Below the pieces are notes generated by a model. That model saw only the letters and a list, made by a program, of their open reading frames with translations, had not been told where the DNA came from and ran no database searches. Below are positions 24,768 through 31,491 of a stretch of DNA of 33,220 nucleotides, in pieces. This DNA is from Bacteroidota bacterium (GTDB lineage: Bacteria; Bacteroidota; Bacteroidia; Sphingobacteriales; Sphingobacteriaceae), in the NCBI GenBank assembly GCA_013286325.1, contig JABDFZ010000028.1:1-33220 (forward strand), in the 5' to 3' direction. The position numbers and the translations under genes were made by a program. Numbering within the stretch: the first letter of the stretch is position 1; the number at the start of each line of letters is the position of its first letter.

Positions 24768-25904
24768 ATGCGTGTTTATTTTGACAATGCTGCTACTACC
24801 CCTATCGATCAGGAAGTGATGAAACAAATGTATACCGTGATGGAAAACACTTATGGTAATCCATCATCTATCCATGCTCATGGCCGTGAAGCAAGGACAC
24901 TGATCGAAAAGTCACGCAAAACCATAGCTAACCTGCTGCATACCTCGCCTGCTGAGATCTTTTTTACCTCAAGCGGTACAGAAGCTGATAATACAGCCAT
25001 ACGATGTAGTATTGTTGACCATAACATTAAACATGCTATAACCAGCCCATTGGAACATCATGCAGTTATCCATACAATGGAAGCCATGGAAAGGGCCGGC
25101 ACAATAAAATTAAGCTTTGTTAATGTAGATAGCAAAGGCAATGTTGACTATGATCACCTTGAAACCTTGCTGAAGGACAATGAGCGCAGCCTGGTATCAT
25201 TAATGCATGCCAATAACGAGATAGGTACCCTGTCGGATATGGAGCGTGTAGGCGACATCTGTGAGGCCTATAACGCCATTTATCATTGCGATACGGTACA
25301 AACTATGGGGCATTATCAGCACGACCTGAGCAAGCTGAAAGCGCATTTCCTGGTTTGTGCAGCGCATAAACTGCATGGCCCTAAAGGTGTGGGCTTTTTG
25401 CATGTAAATCATCGTATAAAAATAAAACCGTTGATCTATGGTGGTGCGCAGGAGCGTAACATGCGCGGTGGTACCGAAAATATTTATGGCATTGTTGGCC
25501 TGGCCAAAGCTATGGAGATTGCCTATAGCGAAATGGAGCAGCACAAACAACATGTACAAGGCTTAAAAAGCTACATGATAAACCAGTTGGTTGAAAGCAT
25601 TCCCGGCATAAACTTTAATGGCGAAACAGACCCGGCTAAAAGTTTATACACAGTATTAAACGTACAGTTTCCTGAAATGGAAATGGCAGATATGTTGTTG
25701 TTTAACCTCGATATAGCCGGTATTTCCGCATCTGGCGGTAGTGCATGCAGTTCGGGTAGCGATATAGGCTCACATGTGTTAACTGCTATTGGGGCAAGTT
25801 CATCAAGGCCATCTGTTAGGTTTTCTTTTTCGAAATATAATACCAAAGAAGAGGTTGATTATACTGTTGCCAAAGTACGTGAGCTGTGCCTTGTTAATGC
25901 ATAA
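24768..25904 (+). CDS. Cysteine desulfurase (NifS/IscS family)
   Basis: A 378-residue PLP enzyme that removes sulfur from cysteine for Fe-S clusters or tRNA thiolation. It starts MRVYFDNAATTPIDQEVMKQ. Visible are the PLP-lysine motif AHKLHGPKG with Lys201, EIFFTSSGTEADNTAI, the PLP-ring His in SPLEHHAVIHTMEAM, and the catalytic Cys327 in GGSACSSGSDIGSHVL. This Cys loop is the NifS/IscS (group I) form, not SufS. No scaffold gene (iscU, sufU) is next to it, so its dedicated pathway is unclear; a gene symbol is therefore withheld. Confidence 0.93.
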   Translation: MRVYFDNAATTPIDQEVMKQMYTVMENTYGNPSSIHAHGREARTLIEKSRKTIANLLHTSPAEIFFTSSGTEADNTAIRCSIVDHNIKHAITSPLEHHAVIHTMEAMERAGTIKLSFVNVDSKGNVDYDHLETLLKDNERSLVSLMHANNEIGTLSDMERVGDICEAYNAIYHCDTVQTMGHYQHDLSKLKAHFLVCAAHKLHGPKGVGFLHVNHRIKIKPLIYGGAQERNMRGGTENIYGIVGLAKAMEIAYSEMEQHKQHVQGLKSYMINQLVESIPGINFNGETDPAKSLYTVLNVQFPEMEMADMLLFNLDIAGISASGGSACSSGSDIGSHVLTAIGASSSRPSVRFSFSKYNTKEEVDYTVAKVRELCLVNA

Positions 25905-25991
25905 TTTGCCGCACTGTATTTTTGGTTAAATTAATCTTTTAAAACAAAAGCTCGTTTTTTATAGTTTATTTAATTATAAATTAAAACGATC

Positions 25992-26291
25992 ATGAACTCA
26001 AATAATCAAAATCACGGAAAAGGTAAGGAACACTCATCAAAAAGAGATCCAAACGAAATTCCTGAGAAAAGAGAATCTGAACAGGAAAGATCAGGTTATC
26101 CGCATGAAACTGAACAGGAGCAGCAACAAGGTGGGAATGATGCCTCGTATAGCGAGCAAATTGATGTCACTCCGCCAAATCACAAAGAATTCCCTTCTGT
26201 AGGTAATCCCGAAACTGATTTCAGGCCAAGTGATCATGGCCGCACTACCGGTAGAATGGTTGGGCACGAGCCAGGTACAGAGGGAATATAA
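25992..26291 (+). CDS. Hydrophilic orphan protein, 99 residues
   Basis: I do not recognise this family. The protein is strongly hydrophilic and probably disordered: MNSNNQNHGKGKEHSSKRDP, a Glu/Gln stretch (ETEQEQQQGG), then a more ordered-looking tail with VGNPETDFRPSDHGRTTGRM. It has no Cys, no membrane segment and no signal peptide. A perfect TATTTTTG box lies at 25917-25924, 67 bp before the ATG, but without a -33 TTG. A hairpin and a second small hydrophilic gene follow. A stress or desiccation-type role would be a guess only. Confidence 0.7.
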   Translation: MNSNNQNHGKGKEHSSKRDPNEIPEKRESEQERSGYPHETEQEQQQGGNDASYSEQIDVTPPNHKEFPSVGNPETDFRPSDHGRTTGRMVGHEPGTEGI

Positions 26292-26324
26292 TTAATAATA
26301 AATTTGTCTGATAAAAGATCAGTA

Positions 26325-26370
26325 TTTAACACAGAAAGACTGTCAATATTGATGGCCTTTCTGCGTTAAA
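26325..26370. terminator. Stem-loop between the two small hydrophilic genes
   Basis: Arms 26325-26338 and 26357-26370 (TTTAACnCAGAAAG / CTTTCTGnGTTAAA) pair at 13 of 14 positions, and the loop contains TCAATATTGA, itself a palindrome. The T-run is poor, so a partial terminator or processing site between the two genes is possible. Confidence 0.5.
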
Positions 26371-26406
26371 TAGAATAATTAACCATTATAATTAAATTTA
26401 TGAGCT

Positions 26407-26643
26407 ATGGAAACTATCGATGACGATCCAATTAAAAGAAAATTGGCGAGAGACAAAAACGATGCCACCAGGCCGTTTGACAATTGTGAAAATGAGAATG
26501 CGCCTGAAATTAACAAGGCAGGGGATGCCAGGACGAGAAACTACATGAATCTGGAAAACCAGGGCATCGAGGGTCCCAACTGGACCAAAATGAGCAGGGA
26601 CATAGACGGCCCCACCGGTCCCAATGCCGGAATTTTTAAGTAA
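26407..26643 (+). CDS. Hydrophilic orphan protein, 78 residues
   Basis: I do not recognise this family. The product is acidic to neutral and rich in Asn, Asp and Gly (METIDDDPIKRKLARDKNDA; ENQGIEGPNWTKMSRDIDGP; final GPNAGIFK). It has one Cys and no membrane segment or signal. It is shorter but similar in composition to the gene 115 bp upstream, with no alignable motif. A strong terminator follows, so it ends its transcript. The ATG at 26407 is the only sensible start. Confidence 0.65.
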   Translation: METIDDDPIKRKLARDKNDATRPFDNCENENAPEINKAGDARTRNYMNLENQGIEGPNWTKMSRDIDGPTGPNAGIFK

Positions 26644-26663
26644 GATGTAAATTGCATCAAAAC

Positions 26664-26701
26664 AAAAAACGAGGCTACCTTAAAGATAACCCCGTTTTTT
26701 T
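26664..26701. terminator. Bidirectional intrinsic terminator
   Basis: AAAAAACG (26664-26671) pairs with CGTTTTTT (26693-26700), and the stem continues inward with G-C and G-U pairs around an AT-rich loop. It lies between convergent genes, the 78-residue protein (+) and accD (-), with T-runs usable in both directions. Confidence 0.85.
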
Positions 26702-26723
26702 ATATATTGAAATTCCTAAATTC

Positions 26724-27569
26724 TTAATTTGCCATCATCTTTAAAAACGATGATAATCTTTCCTTCATTTCCCTGCGGTCTATTATAAAATCAAGAAACC
26801 CGTGTTCCTGAACAAATTCGGCAGTTTGAAAACCCTTCGGCAGGTCTTTTTTAATGGTTTCCTTTATAACCCTCGGGCCTGCAAAGCCAATTAAAGAGCC
26901 TGGTTCGGCAATGTTAATATCCCCAAGCATAGCGTATGATGCGGTTACACCACCTGTAGTAGGATCTGTTAACAATGATATATAAGGTATTTTAGCCTGC
27001 GACAATAAAGCAAGTTTTGCTGATGTTTTAGCCATCTGCATTAATGAAAATGCAGCCTCCATCATACGGGCACCACCTGATTTAGAGATCATCAGGAAAG
27101 GAACCTTGTGTTCAATACAATGATCAATGGAGCGGGCTATCTTTTCACCAACAACCGAACCCATTGAACCGCCAATAAAGTTGAAATCCATACAAGCAAT
27201 AACAAGCGGTTGACCGCCCATTTTACCTACTCCAGAACGGATAGCATCTTTTAGCCCCGTTTTGCTTATCGTATCTTTAAGCCTGTCGGTATATTTTTTA
27301 GTGTCTTCAAAATGAAGGGGGTCACCCGAAATTAAATCCGGGAATAACTCTGTAAACTCGTTATTGTCAAAAAGGATGGAGAAATATTCTTTTGAACCTA
27401 TGCGCAGGTGATAGCCGCAGTAATGACAAACATATTGGTTCTCAACCTGCTCAGAATAGTGAAGAGGTTTCTTACATTCAGGGCATTTATTCCAGATTCC
27501 GTCAGGGGTTTCCTTCTTTTCTTCCGTGGTCGTAATTATCCCTTTAATTTCCCGTTTAAACCAAGCCAT
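26724..27569 (-). CDS. accD: Acetyl-CoA carboxylase carboxyltransferase subunit beta
   Basis: A 281-residue protein. I start at [11 protein letters not shown] (ATG at 27569), which is where homologues start; seven further in-frame codons upstream are not family-like. It has a C4 zinc ribbon with Cys29, Cys32, Cys48 and Cys51 ([19 protein letters not shown]), then the carboxyltransferase crotonase-like fold ([68 protein letters not shown]). It pairs with AccA to make malonyl-CoA for fatty acid synthesis; accA is not in this window. It is divergent from the aldolase gene across a 356-bp gap. Confidence 0.96.
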   Translation of the reverse strand: MAWFKREIKGIITTTEEKKETPDGIWNKCPECKKPLHYSEQVENQYVCHYCGYHLRIGSKEYFSILFDNNEFTELFPDLISGDPLHFEDTKKYTDRLKDTISKTGLKDAIRSGVGKMGGQPLVIACMDFNFIGGSMGSVVGEKIARSIDHCIEHKVPFLMISKSGGARMMEAAFSLMQMAKTSAKLALLSQAKIPYISLLTDPTTGGVTASYAMLGDINIAEPGSLIGFAGPRVIKETIKKDLPKGFQTAEFVQEHGFLDFIIDRREMKERLSSFLKMMAN

Positions 27570-27925
27570 ATCTATATCTAACTCTTTCAATTGAATGCAA
27601 AGTAACGAATTTTTTTTTGAGATATGAGATGTTAGATTTGAGATTAGTGTTATCTGAACGTTATGTTATAACCGCTTTGTCATTGTTTTGTTCCTGTTAA
27701 TTATATTATTGTACTTTATCTTCGGGTCCCTTGCCTTAAGTCCCATTTCTCAGATCTGCTGAATATTGTAAAAATCAAAATTTCGGTGTCATTTATACAC
27801 TCGTTTTTAGCATAAACATAATTAACAATTGTTTATTCAAAAACTTGCAAAAAGTTCCTTTTGATTAACAGGCTAATAACTAAAACCATATTTTTTTTTA
27901 ACTTCGAGGCCCAATTAAAAGTTAA
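27570..27925. other. 356-bp divergent intergenic region accD-fba
   Basis: No gene is seen. It must hold promoters for both neighbours. Near-matches to TAnnTTTG occur at 27899-27906 (TAACTTCG, plus strand, 20 bp before the aldolase ATG) and at 27598-27605 (TTACTTTG on the minus strand, for accD), each with one mismatch and neither with a well-spaced TTG. A run of degenerate words, gagatatgagatgttagatttgagatt, lies from about 27620 (only the shape is given here), resembling one arm of the hairpins seen elsewhere but without a clear complementary arm. Confidence 0.4.
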
Positions 27926-29005
27926 ATGGATTTAAAAAATTATAAAGGCGTTCTGACCGGAGACCAGGTACAGGAGCTATTTGAAGCGGCAAAAAAGCAC
28001 CAGTTTGCCTTACCTGCTGTAAACGTAATAGGTACCAATACCATTAATGCCGTTATGGAAACTGCAAAAGCAGTTAATTCACCGGTAATTATTCAACTAT
28101 CAAACGGCGGCGCGCAGTTTTATGCGGGTAAATCGTTAGATAATTCGAAATTGCAGGCTTGCATTTTGGGAGCTGTTTCTGCTGCAAAGCATGTGCATTT
28201 ACTGGCCGAGCATTATGGCATTGCTGTAATATTACATACTGACCATGCAGCGATGAAATTTTTGCCATGGATTGATGGTTTGTTAGATCATGGTGAAAAG
28301 TTTTTTGCTGAAACAGGTAAACCACTATTCTCTTCGCACATGCTTGACCTTTCGGAAGAGCCGTTGCACGAAAATATTGAGATCTCTGCCAAATACCTTG
28401 CCCGTATGGCAAAAATGGGTATGACACTTGAGATTGAACTTGGTGTAACTGGTGGTGAAGAAGACGGTGTTGACAACTCTGATGTTGACAGCTCACGTTT
28501 ATATACTCAACCTGAAGACGTTGCTTACTCATACGAAGAACTTTCAAAAGTAAGCCCTCGTTTCACAGTTGCAGCTGCATTTGGTAACGTACATGGCGTT
28601 TATAAACCCGGTAATGTTAAGTTACAGCCTGTAATTTTACATAACTCACAGGAGTACGTTAAAAAACATTTTGGTCTTACCGCGGAAAAACCGATCAACT
28701 TCGTATTCCACGGTGGGTCTGGCTCAAGTCAGGAAGAGATCAGGGAAGCAATATCTTACGGTGCTATAAAAATGAATATCGATACAGATATGCAATGGGC
28801 ATACTGGGAAGGCATAAAAGATTACTATAAATCGAAAGAAGGCTACTTACAAAACCAGATTGGTAACCCTGAAGGTGAAGATTCGCCAAATAAAAAATAT
28901 TATGACCCTCGCGTATGGTTACGCAAGGGCGAAGAAAATTTTGTGAAAAGGCTTACTGTAGCATTCGGCGATCTGAATTGCCTGGATGTAAATAGTAAAC
29001 TGTAA
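27926..29005 (+). CDS. fbaA: Class II fructose-1,6-bisphosphate aldolase
   Basis: A 359-residue cytosolic zinc enzyme that splits fructose-1,6-bisphosphate into glyceraldehyde-3-phosphate and dihydroxyacetone phosphate in glycolysis and gluconeogenesis. Visible are LHTDHAA with the catalytic Asp106 and zinc ligand His107, MTLEIELGVTGGEEDGVDN, the second zinc His in AAFGNVHGVYKPGN, the third in VFHGGSGSS, and the phosphate and substrate loop KMNIDTDMQWAYW. The long form and these loops fit class IIA (E. coli FbaA type). A strong terminator follows 49 bp later. Confidence 0.96.
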   Translation: MDLKNYKGVLTGDQVQELFEAAKKHQFALPAVNVIGTNTINAVMETAKAVNSPVIIQLSNGGAQFYAGKSLDNSKLQACILGAVSAAKHVHLLAEHYGIAVILHTDHAAMKFLPWIDGLLDHGEKFFAETGKPLFSSHMLDLSEEPLHENIEISAKYLARMAKMGMTLEIELGVTGGEEDGVDNSDVDSSRLYTQPEDVAYSYEELSKVSPRFTVAAAFGNVHGVYKPGNVKLQPVILHNSQEYVKKHFGLTAEKPINFVFHGGSGSSQEEIREAISYGAIKMNIDTDMQWAYWEGIKDYYKSKEGYLQNQIGNPEGEDSPNKKYYDPRVWLRKGEENFVKRLTVAFGDLNCLDVNSKL

Positions 29006-29053
29006 TACATAAGGTTGAGGTGCAATTTTTTGTATCTCAATGCTGATTTTAAA

Positions 29054-29091
29054 TAAGGGGCTATGTTATAAAACATTGCCCCTTACTTTTT
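29054..29091 (+). terminator. Intrinsic terminator after fbaA
   Basis: TAAGGGGCTATGTT (29054-29067) pairs with AACATTGCCCCTTA (29072-29085), 13 of 14 pairs with a 4-nt loop, followed by CTTTTT at 29086-29091. Confidence 0.9.
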
Positions 29092-29114
29092 AGTTGTGTA
29101 TCTAAACATCTATC

Positions 29115-29612
29115 ATGGCTAAAAAGAAAAACTTATTCGAGCGGTTTGCTAACTGGGCAACCATTGCAACTGGTAGTTCTGCCGCTTTTATAATAGCAAC
29201 AAGCATAATTATAATTTGGGGAGTTACTGGTCCGGTATTCCAATACTCAAATACCTGGCAGCTCATTATTAATACTGGTACTACTATAGTTACTTTCCTA
29301 ATGGTTTTTTTGATTCAGAAATCACAGAATAAAGATTCGAAAGCTATCCACCTTAAATTGAACGAATTAATTGCATCTCACCAGGGAACAAGTAACCGGA
29401 TGGTAAATATTGAGGACCTTACAGAAATAGAACTTGACCATTTGCATAAATTTTACGTACGATTAGCTAATTTAGCCGAAAAAGAAGGAGATCTCACCTG
29501 CACTCACTCCATAGACGCTGCAGAAGAGAACAACCAAAACAAACTGGATAATTTTAAGCAAAGAAAATCATATAAAAATGCCTCCCAAAGTACAGGTAAG
29601 AAAAGTAAATGA
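29115..29612 (+). CDS. Low-affinity iron permease-family membrane protein
   Basis: A 165-residue protein with a basic N-terminus (MAKKKNLFERFANWATIATG), two membrane helices (about 18-38 and 49-68) and a polar cytosolic tail. LFERFANWATIATGS, the WGVTGPVFQYSNTWQLIINTG loop and FLMVFLIQKSQNKDSKAIHLKLNELI are typical of the low-affinity iron permease family. Actual iron transport by the bacterial members is not established as far as I know. The last 35 bp overlap the GNAT gene in another frame. Confidence 0.88.
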   Translation: MAKKKNLFERFANWATIATGSSAAFIIATSIIIIWGVTGPVFQYSNTWQLIINTGTTIVTFLMVFLIQKSQNKDSKAIHLKLNELIASHQGTSNRMVNIEDLTEIELDHLHKFYVRLANLAEKEGDLTCTHSIDAAEENNQNKLDNFKQRKSYKNASQSTGKKSK

Positions 29613-30006
29613 TCCCATCGATCTTGAAAAAGTTTTTGCTATCCGCCGTGAAGTATTTGTTGGCGAACAAAATTGCCCCCCAGAATTGGAGTGGGAGTAT
29701 GAAGATGAATCCACACACTTTTTAGCAACAGTAGATGGCGAGCCTGCCGGTGCATCGCGCTGGCGTAAAACCGATAAAGGCTACAAATTGGAACGCTTTG
29801 CCGTATTGCAAAAGTTCAGAGGGTTTGGCGTAGGGCAGGAACTGGTAAAAGCCGTCTTAAGTGACCTTCCTAAAGATGCAGGTTATATTTATTTACATGC
29901 GCAGATTCAGGCAGTAACCTTGTATGAGAAATTTAATTTCGAAAAAACCGGACCTGAGTTTGAAGAAGCAGGGATAAGGCATTTTAAAATGATTAAGAGA
30001 AGTTAA
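29578..30006 (+). CDS. GNAT-family N-acetyltransferase
   Basis: A 142-residue single-domain acyl-CoA-dependent acetyltransferase. Key parts are FAIRREVFVGEQNCPPELEW, the beta-hairpin ATVDGEPAGASRWR, LERFAVLQKFRGFGVGQELV with the acetyl-CoA P-loop-like RGFGVGQ, and LHAQIQAVTLYEKFNFEKTG, as in the ElaA/YjcF-type subgroup. The acceptor substrate is unknown. The ATG lies 35 bp inside the end of the iron-permease-like gene, so translation is probably coupled. The stop is followed after 7 bp by a repeat element. Confidence 0.92.
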   Translation: MPPKVQVRKVNDPIDLEKVFAIRREVFVGEQNCPPELEWEYEDESTHFLATVDGEPAGASRWRKTDKGYKLERFAVLQKFRGFGVGQELVKAVLSDLPKDAGYIYLHAQIQAVTLYEKFNFEKTGPEFEEAGIRHFKMIKRS

Positions 30007-30013
30007 AACCCCC

Positions 30014-30140
30014 TGTCATTTCGAACGAGGAACGAGGAGAAATCTTCTGCAACATACAAGGTGAGCTGCTATACAGGTCGGCTACCTGCATGGCGCTAAT
30101 GCCAGTCGTAGAAGATTTCTCTCTGTCGTTCGAAATGACA
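30014..30140. repeat. Gene-less palindromic element, 127 bp (sibling of the GIY-YIG element)
   Basis: The left end TGTCATTTCGAACGA and the right end TCGTTCGAAATGACA are perfect 15-bp terminal inverted repeats. A second pair, GAGAAATCTTCT and AGAAGATTTCTC, follows inward. The centre holds two small hairpins, CAGGT-cggct-ACCTG and TGGC-gctaat-GCCA. Both ends and the adjoining inner sequence (acataca... on the left, atggcg... on the right) match the GIY-YIG-carrying element 53 bp away, but the gene is missing. The element starts 7 bp past the GNAT stop and may also act as a 3'-end hairpin. Confidence 0.85.
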
Positions 30141-30193
30141 AGAATGTGTTTATGCAGTATTATATTATTTTCAAACAATGATTTGCCCACTTT

Positions 30194-30621
30194 TGTCATT
30201 TCGACGAGGAACGAGGAGAAATCTTCTACGACATACAGAGCGAACTATGCGGGGTTTTAAGATTCAATAACATCATCGTTCAAAAACCGCCAATTCGGGT
30301 TTTCAGCTTCAATCAGTAAGTTTTTCTTTTCTCTCCTCCACTTTTTGATTTCTTTTTCTCTTTCAATTGCATATTCTATGTGAGTAAAGTGCTCGTAATA
30401 AACTAAGTGATAACAATAATATTTTCCTGCAAATGTATTTTTGCTCCCCTTGTTCTCTTTATGCTCATACAAACGTCTGCTCAGATCGTTTGTAACACCA
30501 ATATATAATACTGATTTATCAAGGTTAGTAGTTATGTACACATAAAAATTATAGTTCCACATAAACTAATTGTATGGCGATGTCAGTTGTAGAAGATTTC
30601 TCTCTGTCGTTCGAAATGACA
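30194..30621. mobile_element. Putative palindrome-bounded element carrying a GIY-YIG nuclease gene
   Basis: The left end starts TGTCATTTCGACGAGG with GAGAAATCTTCT inside; the right end is AGAAGATTTCTC...TCGTTCGAAATGACA. These are the same inverted ends as in the 127-bp element. Inward of the ends, about 15-25 bp more are alike in both (cgacatacagagcg on the left, tgtatggcg on the right). The space between is filled almost exactly by one minus-strand gene (30257-30562). No target-site duplication is obvious; AAG/AAGC follows both right ends. Mobility is inferred from the architecture and not shown. Confidence 0.65.
30257..30562 (-). CDS. GIY-YIG nuclease-family protein inside the palindrome-bounded element
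   Basis: A 101-residue single-domain protein of the YhbQ/UPF0213-like GIY-YIG group. The catalytic set is complete: YVY (7-9) as GIY, YIG at 20-22, Arg29/Arg30 and His34 in SRRLYEHK, Glu69 in EREKEIKKW, and Asn88/90 in NPNW. The family cleaves DNA in better studied members; this small form is often present in many copies in Bacteroidota genomes. The start codon is about 7 bp inside the right-hand inner repeat, and the stop lies just inside the left one. No strong ribosome binding site is seen. It could be the enzyme that moves the repeat ends, or a passenger. Confidence 0.92.
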   Translation of the reverse strand: MWNYNFYVYITTNLDKSVLYIGVTNDLSRRLYEHKENKGSKNTFAGKYYCYHLVYYEHFTHIEYAIEREKEIKKWRREKKNLLIEAENPNWRFLNDDVIES

Positions 30622-30630
30622 AGCATGATA

Positions 30631-31491
30631 TTAACCAAATATCTTTCCCGAATACTCCATCGCCTCCCTGAATTTATCCATATCAAGCCCTGCAGGCTCG
30701 TTTTGTTGACTAAGGTATCCAATTAAGTTTTCTGTAGCGATGTTGCCTGTGAGCTCATCTGCTGCCATTGGGCAGCCGCCATATCCTTTCACTGTTGTAT
30801 CAAAACGCCTGCAACCACTTTTATAGGCTGCATCAATTTTCTCGTGCCAGGTATTTGGTGTAGAATGCAGGTGTATGCCAAACCCGGTACCAGGGAACTG
30901 GTTGCATAATAATGGATAAATGCTATTGATCTGCTCCGCTGTGGCCACACCTATGGTATCTGCCAGGGCAATAAATTTAATGCCTTCGCCAATAAGCTTC
31001 CCGGCCCATTGCTGTACTATGTCTGTGTTCCATTCATCGCCATAGGGGTTTCCAAATCCCATAGACAAATAAACCAATGGCTCCTTGTTTTTGGCTATAC
31101 ATAGCTCTTTAATCCTTTTTACAGTATCAAAGGCTTCATTTATTCCAGTATTTGCATTGCGCTGCTGAAAAGTCTCTGAAATGGAAAATGGGTATCCCAA
31201 ATAGGTTATTTCTTCGTGAACAGCAGCCTCTTCTGCACCGCGGTAATTAGCTATAATAGCAAGCAGTTTTGATTTTGTATTGCTTAAATCAAGTTTACTT
31301 AAAACCTCTTTTGTATCCTGCATTTGAGGGATTGCTTTGGCAGATACAAAGCTTCCAAAATCAATGGTATCAAAACCTACCTGCAGCAATAAATTAATAT
31401 ATGCTGCTTTTAGTTCTGTAGGTACAAACTGATGAAGCCCCTGCATAGCATCACGAGGGCATTCGGTCAATTTTATTTTTGATGAGATCAT
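30631..31491 (-). CDS. Hydroxymethylglutaryl-CoA lyase-type enzyme
   Basis: A 286-residue TIM-barrel lyase. Motifs are LTECPRDAMQG with the catalytic Arg13-Asp14, FGSFVSAKAIPQM, ADTIGVATAEQI, the metal His pair in GIHLHSTPNTW, and GGCPMA (from residue 238, catalytic-loop Cys240) followed by DELTGNIATEN. These are the signatures of HMG-CoA lyase, which splits HMG-CoA to acetyl-CoA and acetoacetate in leucine breakdown. The window also holds leucine dehydrogenase, the first step of that route, though far away. The start overlaps the stop of the preceding ATP-grasp gene by ATGA, so the two are translationally coupled. The stop is 9 bp from the GIY-YIG element. Confidence 0.9.
   Translation of the reverse strand: MISSKIKLTECPRDAMQGLHQFVPTELKAAYINLLLQVGFDTIDFGSFVSAKAIPQMQDTKEVLSKLDLSNTKSKLLAIIANYRGAEEAAVHEEITYLGYPFSISETFQQRNANTGINEAFDTVKRIKELCIAKNKEPLVYLSMGFGNPYGDEWNTDIVQQWAGKLIGEGIKFIALADTIGVATAEQINSIYPLLCNQFPGTGFGIHLHSTPNTWHEKIDAAYKSGCRRFDTTVKGYGGCPMAADELTGNIATENLIGYLSQQNEPAGLDMDKFREAMEYSGKIFG

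Noticed and set aside
30257-30562. GIY-YIG gene as an intron homing endonuclease
   Set aside because: It is intergenic between two intact genes, has only the catalytic domain without a DNA-binding tail, and no group I intron or intein surrounds it.
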